In this document: positions 1-6,506 of the stretch, one piece after another | Layout of the letters: every line of letters starts with the position of its first letter | Position numbering within the stretch: the stretch's first letter is position 1 | NCBI GenBank assembly: GCA_964356495.1 | Contig: CAYHHR010000020.1 | Location: forward strand, 1-16,935 | Length of the DNA: 16,935 nucleotides | Direction of reading: 5' to 3' | DNA from: JAKANM01 sp964356495 | Lineage (GTDB): Bacteria; Patescibacteriota; Patescibacteriia; Magasanikbacterales; GWA2-37-8 | The notes under the pieces: generated by a model | Seen by the model: the letters and a program-made list of their open reading frames with translations, nothing else | Database searches by the model: none | What the model was told of the DNA's origin: nothing | Position numbers and translations under genes: made by a program

Positions 1-201
1 ATCGTTGAGCACCATGTTCTCAAGCAGAGTCGTCTTGCCCATGCCAGTCTTGCCAACCACGTACATGTGGCGGCGGCGATCATCGATCTTGATGCCGAAT
101 TTGCGATTTTGATTACGAAAATTTGTGGCGCCAAAAAAATTGATGTCAGGTGGCGCTTCTGTTTCAGGTACAACTAATTTTGGAACGTTTTCATCTTCCA
201 T
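1..201 (-). CDS. HerA/VirB4-like ATPase, N-terminal fragment
   Basis: The first 67 codons of a gene that runs off the left edge. After a polar, Pro/Glu-rich N-terminus of about 20 residues come the segment NFFGATNFR and then FGIKIDDRRRHMYVVGKTGMGKTT. The last part holds a P-loop (GKTGMGKTT, about residues 51-59) on a short beta strand. This layout is typical of DUF87/HerA-like and type IV secretion (VirB4/TraG-type) DNA-pumping ATPases, which are common in Patescibacteria. Walker B and the rest of the motor domain lie outside the window, so the subfamily cannot be fixed. The start is the ATG at 201, about 11 nt downstream of a strong -10 box. It has its own promoter and so is probably not co-transcribed with the nuclease gene upstream. 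Confidence 0.75.
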   Translation of the reverse strand, partial: MEDENVPKLVVPETEAPPDINFFGATNFRNQNRKFGIKIDDRRRHMYVVGKTGMGKTTLLENMVLND

Positions 202-211
202 AGATTTTTTT

Positions 212-240
212 ATTATACCAAATTCATCCAAATTTTTCAA
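212..240 (-). promoter_or_regulatory. Promoter of the ATPase gene
   Basis: TTGAAA (235-240), a 17-bp spacer and a perfect TATAAT (212-217), with TGG before the -10 that also satisfies the extended TGn motif. Only 10 bp separate the -10 from the ATG at 201, so the expected transcript start leaves a leader of about 4 nt with no room for a Shine-Dalgarno site. Confidence 0.75.
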
Positions 241-247
241 ATCATAA

Positions 248-799
248 CTACTGCTGGTCAACACAAGACCTCCGGAGTCCACGACTATCATTTCGAGCAC
301 TTCGTTCGGCTTTCCTAAACTCCTCCGCCATAGCAACATTCGGCGGTATCGTCATCACGTTTGCATAACCGTCCTCCACCAGCTTCAGATTTACAAACGT
401 GCCGTCTTCCATATATACATAACGCAACAACCGGCCATATTTATCCTTATCAGTAATATCGCTGACTAGCTTCACCTTCTTACCTTCGACGAGTTCGCGA
501 TTATATGCCAAAGCTTCTTTACCAAAACATTCGACCGGCTGGCGGGGATCTACAATTTCCGGGGTATTCATACCGATGTAGCGAATCCTATCCCCCGTCT
601 CGATTTCGATAGTGTCGCCATCGATAACACGGCTGATGGTGTGCCACGAGACCTCACCCTGCCCTCTCCTCTGTGGAGGCGAGGGTTTGGACAACATCCC
701 TCTCTCCTCCACAGAGGAGAGAGTTGGAGAGAGGTAACTGTTCGCTACAAAAATTAAAAAACTGAGCACCGCAAAAACGCCCAGCTTTTTCCATGACAT
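248..799 (-). CDS. Staphylococcal nuclease-like (SNase) thermonuclease
   Basis: A 183-residue protein with an N-terminal hydrophobic signal or anchor (residues 5-20) and an SNase OB-fold domain (about 52-160). It probably cleaves nucleic acid at the cell surface or outside the cell. Visible motifs are VIDGDT, RYIGMNTPE (equivalents of Arg35 and Glu43; the usual Asp of DTPE is Asn) and DKYGRLLR (equivalent of Arg87), so the catalytic set looks complete. Between the signal and the domain lies an unusual Ser/Pro/Arg/Gly-rich stretch (about residues 22-50). It is encoded by a palindromic element (651-735) that is read through in frame. The ATG at 799 lies 2 nt after the HIT gene stop, which suggests translational coupling; no clear ribosome binding site is seen. 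A small nuclease could supply nucleotides to a host-dependent cell, but that is inference. Confidence 0.85.
   Translation of the reverse strand: MSWKKLGVFAVLSFLIFVANSYLSPTLSSVEERGMLSKPSPPQRRGQGEVSWHTISRVIDGDTIEIETGDRIRYIGMNTPEIVDPRQPVECFGKEALAYNRELVEGKKVKLVSDITDKDKYGRLLRYVYMEDGTFVNLKLVEDGYANVMTIPPNVAMAEEFRKAERSARNDSRGLRRSCVDQQ
651..735. repeat. Palindromic element inserted in the SNase gene
   Basis: About 85 bp made of two hairpins. One has arms 662-671 and 676-685 (10 bp, one mismatch, TGTG loop). The other has perfect 10-bp arms 700-709 and 714-723 (CTCTCTCCTC / GAGGAGAGAG, CACA loop). The outer ends are similar inverted termini (ACCTCACCCTGCC at the left, ACCTCTCTCCAAC read inwards from the right). 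It resembles a MITE or REP-like unit and is read in frame as a linker between signal anchor and nuclease domain. Confidence 0.75.
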
Positions 800-801
800 A
801 A

Positions 802-1206
802 TTATTGAAACAGTTTGGCAACCTTGGAGACGTCGCCCGGATTTGCCGACCGAATAATCGAATGCATATTTCCCCCGCCGTCGTTCTCATAACGCGGGAT
901 GATATGCCAATGAACGTGCGCCACCGCCTGCCCGGCCGCTTCGCGATTGTTGATGCCGATATTTAAACCATCCGGTTTGAGTTTGGAGTCTATCAACTCG
1001 GAAGACAATTTCAAGCCGTTCATAAGAGTGAGCCATGATCGATGACTCATGTCCTTCAGCTGAAAAAAATGTTGCTTCGGAATCAGAACCGTATGACCTT
1101 TCGAACAGGGATGAATATCCAGGAACGCCAAAGTAAACTCGTCCTCAAACACTTTGTAACAGGGAATTTCTCCGTTAGCTATTTTGCAAAATAAGCAGTC
1201 ATTCAT
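802..1206 (-). CDS. HIT family hydrolase (Hint-like)
   Basis: About 134 residues. The signature H-V-H-W-H-I-I (residues 97-103) is the HIT triad that hydrolyses nucleoside phosphoramidates or dinucleotides. CLFC at residues 4-7 is the Cys pair of zinc-binding bacterial HIT proteins. The segment IHPCSKGHTVLIPKQH is the usual core strand and loop. The ATG at 1206 is preferred over the GTG at 1215 because GGTGAT lies just before it and the family begins at CxxC. It sits 15 nt after the stop of the membrane-protein gene and 2 nt before the nuclease gene, so the three are probably one transcript. Its exact substrate cannot be told; it is a cytosolic housekeeping enzyme in most bacteria. Confidence 0.92.
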   Translation of the reverse strand: MNDCLFCKIANGEIPCYKVFEDEFTLAFLDIHPCSKGHTVLIPKQHFFQLKDMSHRSWLTLMNGLKLSSELIDSKLKPDGLNIGINNREAAGQAVAHVHWHIIPRYENDGGGNMHSIIRSANPGDVSKVAKLFQ

Positions 1207-1221
1207 AATTATCACCAGTAT

Positions 1222-3345
1222 TTAGTTATGAAAACTCCATAATTTCTCTCCGCCAAATGAGGTGGAGGTGGCGTCCGGACTTGTGGAAATATGAATTGAA
1301 ATACCTCCTCCGGGCGGAACAAGTACCCAACAACGCTTGGCGCCGGTCAGCTCGAGACCGGTTCGGACGTCGAGAATGCTGGCGTCACGATGTCCAGAAA
1401 TTATTTGAGTCAGCTCCGGCTGTTCAAAGTTGTGGGAGATCGGAAAACCGCCGCCAATGATAGTGTGTCCGGATATAGCCTCAAGAGCCAACAACGGATA
1501 AGTATCGGCAATAACACAATGTTTCGGCTCATCCTTCTCCGAGTCCCAAACATATTTCATCGCCGCGTATTCATCCGTACTCGCCGTATCCGTATCCGGT
1601 CCAAGCGAATACGACGCGGCGATGCTGATACTCAAAATCAAAAAACTAATTACAACTAAAAAAATTTTGTGTTTAAGTTTCGAAAATTGTGTTAAGCCGA
1701 GTGTAAACAGCGTGATGAACAAAAATGCCAGCACGATATCAAGCCGCCGAGTCAGCAGGTGCTCGCCCGGCAACCAGTAACGCGTCACAATATAGCTAAG
1801 ATAAATACCACAAGTAATAATCAAAAACCAACCAAGGTGCGACCGCTGACGATTAGTGTTTGAATTTCCGGAGAGAGTCGGCAAACTGCCAAGTCCGCCG
1901 ATATGCGCCGCCCTGAGACCGATAATAACCACCCCCCAAAAACCAAGCATAAATGCCACGAGCCACCAGCGAAAAATCGTAAAATAGTTAACGATAAATG
2001 AGTAGCTTGGCGTCTCATTAAAAATTACATTACCCGACATAATATCGTGCGGACGAGGCCCGGAAGCCAAATAATAGGCCATAAAATTACCAACAAATTG
2101 CTTGGCTCCGTTCATGAACGAACCCCTGGGCACCAAACCGCTGTAACCGAACTGCCATTCACAAACCGGAATTGCAAATGCCACCAATAAAGTTAACCCG
2201 ATGATCGCCGGCCAGGTAAAATCTTCCTTCCAATTTATTAATTCAAATACTACGAAAGACAACCAAAACAGCAACACAAATAATGAATAACCAAAAATCG
2301 ACAACAGGCCGGCCGCGATCAGTATCCAAACTTGGATCGGCTCAGGATTTTCCGCGCGCTTGAAGATCAACATGATGAGGGCGATCCAGGTGATAAAACC
2401 AAGATTTACCGGCAGAGTAAACGTCCCGCTCGCCTGCCAGGCAAACGGCAAAAAGCTCAGCCAGACAAAAAGCAACGAAAAGCGCTTGCTCCAGCCCAGG
2501 CTCCGGCCGATTTCAAATAAAATCAGCGGGATGAAAAGCGACCAGAGAACCGGCATAAGCCACTTAGTCAAAGTCAGCAGACTAAAACCAAATACTTTTG
2601 ATAACATAACGCTCACGCCCCAGAGCTGACTGTAAGCCAACTTCCCAACCAAAAAAGTCAGACCAGTGGCTGTTCCCTGATCACTAATAGTCGGTTCGAT
2701 GATGCCTGAACCGGAAAGCAGGCTACTCTCAACCGCGAGATGCCGCCAGCCGTCAGCGCCATAAAATAGATCATGCGTCAGCGGCAAATAACTATGTAGG
2801 AGTAACGAGTGAACAATAAGAAGACCGAGTACCCAGTTTGATTTCAGACGAGTGAGGATCGTCAGCGAAAGGACAAAGGTGGCGGCGGCAAAAACATAAA
2901 TAAAATTTTTATTTATCGTCTGCCACGGGGTCGAAATGGCGGCGCCGGTTTTGGAAGCCATCAGCAAATAAAACCCCCACCCGGCCAAAATTAAATACCC
3001 GGCGATGATGAGCCAATGTTTAGGCTGAGGTAATTCCGGCAGTTCAATTTTCTTGGTTTCAACAAATTGTTCTGGAAAAGCGTTGCGCCGCGCCCAGAAA
3101 AAAAGACCGGCTGAAATTGCCAATGTGACAGCTAGGATTCCGACAATCGCGGGGTAGGTAATTTGCCAAAAAAGAACTACCGCGCCTGAAAACCAGCTGA
3201 CTAGGACAAAACTAAAAAAAATCCCCAAAATTTTGGTATGAAATTTTCTTTCAAAATGAAAAAAAACCACCAGCGGCTCCTGAAGGAGCGTCCCCGAAAA
3301 CGCCAAAAAACCAATGAATAATATTCCGATTATTCCCCCAAGCAT
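1222..3345 (-). CDS. Polytopic membrane protein, GT-C glycosyltransferase-like
   Basis: A 707-residue protein with roughly a dozen or more hydrophobic segments up to about residue 590, then a soluble C-terminal region of about 110 residues. After the first transmembrane segments, a large extracytoplasmic loop contains HDLFYGADGWRH (about 191-202). Its acidic and His residues are placed like the catalytic loop of GT-C transferases that use polyprenyl-phosphate sugars. The tail begins with DEYAAMKYVWD and reads like the C-terminal domain found after such membrane cores. Such proteins are frequent in Patescibacteria and could glycosylate surface proteins or envelope polymers. No subfamily is recognised and catalysis is inferred from topology and one motif. 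The start ATG at 3345 has an AGGG ribosome binding site and a good promoter. It leads the operon with the HIT and nuclease genes. Confidence 0.6.
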   Translation of the reverse strand: MLGGIIGILFIGFLAFSGTLLQEPLVVFFHFERKFHTKILGIFFSFVLVSWFSGAVVLFWQITYPAIVGILAVTLAISAGLFFWARRNAFPEQFVETKKIELPELPQPKHWLIIAGYLILAGWGFYLLMASKTGAAISTPWQTINKNFIYVFAAATFVLSLTILTRLKSNWVLGLLIVHSLLLHSYLPLTHDLFYGADGWRHLAVESSLLSGSGIIEPTISDQGTATGLTFLVGKLAYSQLWGVSVMLSKVFGFSLLTLTKWLMPVLWSLFIPLILFEIGRSLGWSKRFSLLFVWLSFLPFAWQASGTFTLPVNLGFITWIALIMLIFKRAENPEPIQVWILIAAGLLSIFGYSLFVLLFWLSFVVFELINWKEDFTWPAIIGLTLLVAFAIPVCEWQFGYSGLVPRGSFMNGAKQFVGNFMAYYLASGPRPHDIMSGNVIFNETPSYSFIVNYFTIFRWWLVAFMLGFWGVVIIGLRAAHIGGLGSLPTLSGNSNTNRQRSHLGWFLIITCGIYLSYIVTRYWLPGEHLLTRRLDIVLAFLFITLFTLGLTQFSKLKHKIFLVVISFLILSISIAASYSLGPDTDTASTDEYAAMKYVWDSEKDEPKHCVIADTYPLLALEAISGHTIIGGGFPISHNFEQPELTQIISGHRDASILDVRTGLELTGAKRCWVLVPPGGGISIHISTSPDATSTSFGGEKLWSFHN

Positions 3346-3365
3346 AGTTCCCTAAATTCTTTATT

Positions 3366-3394
3366 ATTATACAATATTTTGACTAACAACACAA
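3366..3394 (-). promoter_or_regulatory. Promoter of the membrane protein-HIT-nuclease operon
   Basis: TTGTGT (3389-3394), 17-bp spacer, perfect TATAAT (3366-3371). The leader to the ATG at 3345 would be about 14 nt and contains AGGG as ribosome binding site. It is divergent from dnaB. Confidence 0.6.
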
Positions 3395-3447
3395 AAGTTA
3401 AAGATATGCACACCTATCTGCACCTTTTTCTCCCCAGTTTCCTCTTG

Positions 3448-3474
3448 TACAATGAAATAAAGTGCGATAGGATA
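3448..3474 (+). promoter_or_regulatory. Probable dnaB -10 box and ribosome binding site
   Basis: TACAAT (3448-3453, 5 of 6 consensus) followed by AGGATA (3469-3474) as a Shine-Dalgarno site before the ATG at 3483. No good -35 is seen at 16-18 bp. A second -35-like TTGACT (3379-3384) lies further upstream without a convincing -10, so the promoter assignment is tentative. Confidence 0.4.
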
Positions 3475-3482
3475 ATAGTCCT

Positions 3483-4940
3483 ATGCCGATTGATGAAATT
3501 GCACGAATTCCTCCTCAAAGTCTTGAAGCCGAGATGTCATTTCTAGGCTCGGTTTTGATTGACAAAGACGCGATGATCAAAGTCGCCGATATGGCGCGCT
3601 CGGAAGATTTCTACAAGGACGCGCATGTAAAAATCTTTGAGACTATTCAAGAGCTCTACTCCAAAAACGAACCGATTGACCTGCTGACGCTCAGCACTCG
3701 TCTCGAGGAAAAAAATCAGCTTGAGTCAATAGGCGGCCGCTCTTATCTCGCCGCTCTGACCAACGCGGTGCCGACCGCTTCGAACGTCGTGCACTATGCC
3801 GGAATCGTCCATCGCAAAGCCACTCGCCGCCGCCTACTTTCCGCTTCGAGCGAAATTGTCAGGCTCTCATACCAGGAAGAAACTGAAGACCTAGATCAAA
3901 TCCTTGATCAGGCCCAGCAACATCTCTTCGGCGTTTCAAAAATTTATTTTAAACAATCTTTTACTCCGGTTCGCAGTATTCTGACCGACGCTTTCGATCG
4001 CATCGACGAACTTCACAAAAACAAAGGCCAGCTCCGAGGAATTCCAACCGGCTTCAAACAACTCGACAACCTGCTCGCCGGCCTGCAAAAATCCGATCTC
4101 GTAGTCCTGGCGGCGCGTCCGTCGGTCGGTAAATCCGCTTTCATGCTTGATATCGTGAGACATGTCGCGACCAGACAAAAAGTGCCGGTCGGCCTGTTCT
4201 CGCTCGAAATGAGCAAAGAACAACTTGTTGACCGCATGCTTTGTTCGGAGGCAAACGTTGACCTTTGGAAAATGCGCACCGGCCACCTCTCCGACCGCCC
4301 TGAGGATGACGACTTCCCCCGCATCGGCCACGCGATAGGGACTCTTTCCGAAGCGCCGATTTTCATCGACGACACTCCAAACGTCAACATCATGCAAATC
4401 CGCACCAAAGCCCGCCGTCTGCAGGCTGAACACGGCCTTGGCCTCATCGTGATCGACTATTTGCAGCTGATGGAATCAAGCAGCAAAGGCAACTCCGACA
4501 ATCGCGTTCAGGAAGTAGCCGAGATCACCCGCGGCCTCAAAGGTATCGCGCGCGAACTGAATGTTCCGGTGCTCGCCCTTTCACAGCTCGCCCGTTCGGT
4601 CGAACAAAGCAAACCGGCTATTCCAAAACTTTCACACCTCCGTGAATCCGGATCCATCGAACAGGATGCCGACGTCGTAATGTTTATTTACCGTAAATCT
4701 GCCGACCGAAACTACCGTCCGGAAGACATCGCGCCTGATGAACGCAACCTGACTGAAATCCACATCGCCAAACACCGCAACGGTCCGACCGGCCTCGTCA
4801 AATTAGCGTTCGTCGAACAATTCGCCTCCTTCCGCAATATGGATACCGAATACAGTTCACCGGCCCACAGCAATTCCGATTCCGGTTTGAAGCCAAAGTC
4901 AGCTTTCAAACCAAAACAGGAGGAAAGACCACAGTTTTAA
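3483..4940 (+). CDS. dnaB: Replicative DNA helicase DnaB
   Basis: A 485-residue hexameric 5'-3' helicase that unwinds DNA at the fork. The N-terminal helical domain (about 10-110) starts with PPQSLEAEMSFLGSVLID, as in the family. A linker (to about 185) leads to the RecA-like motor. The P-loop is ARPSVGKS (211-218), SLEMSKEQL follows (240-248), and Walker B is VIDYLQLM (323-330). LRESGSIEQDAD (386-397) and AKHRNGPTG (429-437), the C-terminal arginine-finger region, are all present. Length is normal and there is no intein. The last 30 residues are polar and Ser/Pro/Lys-rich, probably a disordered tail. It is followed by ybaB after 23 nt and then recR, making a replication/repair operon. Confidence 0.97.
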   Translation: MPIDEIARIPPQSLEAEMSFLGSVLIDKDAMIKVADMARSEDFYKDAHVKIFETIQELYSKNEPIDLLTLSTRLEEKNQLESIGGRSYLAALTNAVPTASNVVHYAGIVHRKATRRRLLSASSEIVRLSYQEETEDLDQILDQAQQHLFGVSKIYFKQSFTPVRSILTDAFDRIDELHKNKGQLRGIPTGFKQLDNLLAGLQKSDLVVLAARPSVGKSAFMLDIVRHVATRQKVPVGLFSLEMSKEQLVDRMLCSEANVDLWKMRTGHLSDRPEDDDFPRIGHAIGTLSEAPIFIDDTPNVNIMQIRTKARRLQAEHGLGLIVIDYLQLMESSSKGNSDNRVQEVAEITRGLKGIARELNVPVLALSQLARSVEQSKPAIPKLSHLRESGSIEQDADVVMFIYRKSADRNYRPEDIAPDERNLTEIHIAKHRNGPTGLVKLAFVEQFASFRNMDTEYSSPAHSNSDSGLKPKSAFKPKQEERPQF

Positions 4941-4963
4941 AAATTAAAAATTCATTCAAATAT

Positions 4964-5266
4964 ATGTCAATGTTCAGCAAACTCAAACAGTTCAAGGATC
5001 TCCGCGATCAGGGCAAAAAACTTCAAGGCGCTTTGGTTGGTGAGAGCGTTACCACTCGCGCCCTCAGCGACAAAGTTGTTTTGATTATGGACGGCAATAT
5101 GCGAATCACTGGCCTGACGATCGATCCGACAGTGTTAAATGCAGATAAAAAAGTTGCTCTGGAAAATGCGATCAAAGACGCGCATGACGACGCTCTGAAA
5201 AAAATGCAACGCATCATCGCCGGCAAGATGCAGGAAATGGGCGGGTTTCCTGGCATGGGAAAATAA
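4964..5266 (+). CDS. YbaB/EbfC family nucleoid-associated protein
   Basis: A 100-residue basic protein with the family layout: an N-terminal amphipathic helix (KLKQFKDLRDQGKKLQGAL), a beta hairpin (VVLIMDGNMRITGLTID), a long C-terminal helix (about 60-88) and a Met/Gly-rich end (MQEMGGFPGMGK). YbaB/EbfC forms dimers that bind DNA non-specifically and is usually encoded beside dnaX or recR; here it is between dnaB and recR. There is no clear Shine-Dalgarno site in the AT-rich 23-nt gap. The ATG at 4970 is an alternative start. The family match rests on length, pattern and neighbours. Confidence 0.9.
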   Translation: MSMFSKLKQFKDLRDQGKKLQGALVGESVTTRALSDKVVLIMDGNMRITGLTIDPTVLNADKKVALENAIKDAHDDALKKMQRIIAGKMQEMGGFPGMGK

Positions 5267-5347
5267 GTCCATAAAGTCTATAAAGTCCATAACGTCCATC
5301 AAGTCGTGACTTTACGGACTTTATAGACTTTTGACTTTATAGACTAT
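5266..5347. repeat. Inverted and tandem repeat between ybaB and recR
   Basis: The gap is built of short direct repeats of AAAGTC(C/T)AT that form a perfect 16-bp inverted repeat: AAAGTCTATAAAGTCC at 5273-5288 and its complement at 5316-5331, with a further partial copy to 5345. The loop is 27 nt. It could fold in the mRNA between the two genes. There is no T-tract, so it is not a standard terminator. Confidence 0.85.
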
Positions 5348-5351
5348 TCCT

Positions 5352-5975
5352 GTGTACTCCCCTACCATAAACAATTTAATGAGAGCGCTAAAAAAACTCC
5401 CGTCGGTTGGCGAACATACCGCCGAACGATTTATTTTTCATTGGCTGAAATCCGGCAAAAAGGAAGTGACGGAATTGATGTTGGCATTGAAGGAATTGAT
5501 TGAGAAAGTAAAAAGTTGCGAGGTGTGTTGGGATTTTAGCGAAACTTCGCCCTGCGCGATTTGCTCGAACTCGAAACGCGATCATACCACGATCTGCGTT
5601 GTGGCGGGTCCGCAGGATCTAATGGTCATCGAACAAACCGGAATTTTTAAAGGCGTTTATCATGTCCTCCGGGAGTTGATCGATACGAGCGACGAGGATA
5701 GTTTACAAAAGATGAAGGCGAAAGAACTTTTTGCACGCTTATCCCCCTCTGCCCGAGAGGGGGTAGGGGGAGTGGGAGTGACAGAAATTATTCTCGCCTT
5801 AAATCCCGATATGCAGGGCGAGACGACTATGCTGTATCTGGAGCGAGAATTAAAACTTCTAAATCCAAAAATAAAAGTTACACGCCTCGCGCGCGGACTG
5901 CCGCTTGGCGCCGATCTGCGATACGCTGACGAAATGACGCTTCAAAGCGCGATCAAAAATCGAACCGCAAAATAA
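5352..5975 (+). CDS. recR: Recombination mediator RecR
   Basis: A 207-residue RecFOR-pathway protein that helps load RecA on gapped DNA. It has an N-terminal HhH region (LKKLPSVGEHTAERFIFHWL), a four-Cys zinc finger (C56, C59, C68, C71) and a Toprim domain (ICVVAGPQDLMVIEQTG, then VTEIILALNPDMQGETT). The C-terminus ends LARGLPLGADLRYADEMTL. All are standard for RecR. The start is GTG at 5352, which gives MYSPTINNLM in line with family N-termini; no strong ribosome binding site is visible. An unusual stretch of about 13 residues (130-142, SPSAREGVGGVG) lies in the Toprim domain just before the strand VTEIILALNP. It is encoded by a palindromic DNA element and fills what is usually a short loop. 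Confidence 0.95.
   Translation: MYSPTINNLMRALKKLPSVGEHTAERFIFHWLKSGKKEVTELMLALKELIEKVKSCEVCWDFSETSPCAICSNSKRDHTTICVVAGPQDLMVIEQTGIFKGVYHVLRELIDTSDEDSLQKMKAKELFARLSPSAREGVGGVGVTEIILALNPDMQGETTMLYLERELKLLNPKIKVTRLARGLPLGADLRYADEMTLQSAIKNRTAK
5741..5782. repeat. Palindromic element inserted in recR
   Basis: Perfect 8-bp arms CCCCCTCT (5743-5750) and AGAGGGGG (5756-5763) with a GCCCG loop, followed by TAGGGGGAGTGGGAGTG. It is the same C/G-rich style as the elements at 651, 11145 and 16819 and is read through in frame. Confidence 0.7.
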
Positions 5976-6016
5976 AAAAATAAAGAAGGCACCCACTATG
6001 TGAGTGTTTCCCTTCT
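5976..6016 (-). terminator. Intrinsic terminator, minus strand
   Basis: Read on the minus strand, AGAAGG pairs with CCTTCT (6016-6011 with 5989-5984) and an inner 7-bp stem CACTCAC/GTGGGTG has an ATA loop, then a U-rich run TTTATTTTTTTATT reaches the recR stop. The inner stem has a G-U pair on the minus strand but a C-A mismatch on the plus strand. The T-tract also lies only on the minus side, so it serves leftward transcripts. Confidence 0.75.
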
Positions 6017-6058
6017 GGCAATCAGACAGTATTCCCAGCCGAAATGGCTAAGAAAATT
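5976..6058 (-). ncRNA. Candidate small RNA between recR and rplU
   Basis: An 83-nt stretch bounded by a promoter-like signal (6065-6094) and an intrinsic terminator (5984-6016). It contains further small hairpins, including TCTG/CAGA around GCAAT (6013-6025) and AGCC/GGCT (about 6037-6049). No known RNA family is recognised. It could instead be just the 3' UTR of rplU. Confidence 0.3.
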
Positions 6059-6064
6059 AGGCTA

Positions 6065-6094
6065 ACAGTAACAAAAAAACCGCCCTTTTGTCAA
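6065..6094 (-). promoter_or_regulatory. Candidate promoter of the small RNA
   Basis: Perfect TTGACA (6089-6094), 18-bp spacer and TACTGT (6065-6070) preceded by TGT, which matches the extended -10 form TGnTAnnnT. The -35 lies in the loop of the probable rplU terminator, so the two signals overlap. Confidence 0.4.
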
Positions 6095-6105
6095 GAAGCA
6101 GTTTT
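6073..6105 (-). terminator. Probable rplU terminator
   Basis: Minus-strand AAAACTGC (6105-6098) pairs with GCGGTTTT (6083-6076), including one G-U pair, across a 14-nt loop. It ends in a run of seven T. It lies 16 nt after the rplU stop. Confidence 0.5.
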
Positions 6106-6120
6106 GCTAAATTTCTGTAA

Positions 6121-6426
6121 TTATCCGATCTTTACTTCCGTAAAACGCTGACGCTGACCGTGAACTTTGTGGTAGCGGACTTTGCGCTTGAATTTCTCAA
6201 CCCGGATGGTCGGGTGTTTTCCTTGCTTCTTAACGAGAGCAGAGACCATGGCGCCGGCAACCATTGGATTGCCGATTTTAAGGTTACTACCATCTTCATC
6301 CGCAATCAAAAGAACCTGATCAAATTTGATAGTGTCGCCTTCTTTGACATCGAGTTTCTCAACCTTGATTACGTCCCCGGTCTTAACAAGATATTGCTTG
6401 CCGCCGGTGGCAATTACTGCGAGCAT
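6121..6426 (-). CDS. rplU: 50S ribosomal protein L21
   Basis: 101 residues, the normal bL21 length. It starts with MLAVIATGGKQYLVKTGDVI and ends with the RNA-binding region KRKVRYHKVHGQRQRFTEVKI, both diagnostic. L21 binds 23S rRNA with L20. In most bacteria rpmA (L27) follows directly; here it does not, and the gene is alone between its own promoter and terminator. The 5' leader of about 17 nt is AT-rich and shows no Shine-Dalgarno site before the ATG at 6426. Confidence 0.97.
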   Translation of the reverse strand: MLAVIATGGKQYLVKTGDVIKVEKLDVKEGDTIKFDQVLLIADEDGSNLKIGNPMVAGAMVSALVKKQGKHPTIRVEKFKRKVRYHKVHGQRQRFTEVKIG

Positions 6427-6449
6427 AAAATATTTTTAAAAGTAAAAGC

Positions 6450-6478
6450 AGTATAGCTGAATTACCAACAAAAGTCAA
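6450..6478 (-). promoter_or_regulatory. rplU promoter
   Basis: TTGACT (6473-6478), 17-bp spacer, TATACT (6450-6455), each 5 of 6 consensus. The expected start is near 6443, giving a leader of about 17 nt. Confidence 0.75.
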
Positions 6479-6483
6479 GCCCG

Positions 6484-6500
6484 CCTGCCGATGAGGCAGG
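6484..6500. repeat. Short GC-rich hairpin
   Basis: CCTGCC (6484-6489) and GGCAGG (6495-6500) with a 5-nt loop, just after the DUF192 gene stop. No clear T-tract follows, so a terminator role is uncertain. It may be another dispersed palindrome. Confidence 0.5.
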
Positions 6501-6506
6501 AGATTG

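Noticed and set aside
1257..1659. Plus-strand open frames opposite the large membrane protein
   Set aside because: Arg-rich, low-complexity translations with no family features, antisense to a better-supported gene.
3936..4447. Long minus-strand open frames opposite dnaB
   Set aside because: They are antisense to a clearly conserved gene and show no recognisable domain; codon bias of dnaB explains them.
6484..6500. Terminator of the Clp-transferase-DUF192 operon
   Set aside because: The stem is good but no T-tract follows on the minus strand, so it is listed only as a hairpin.
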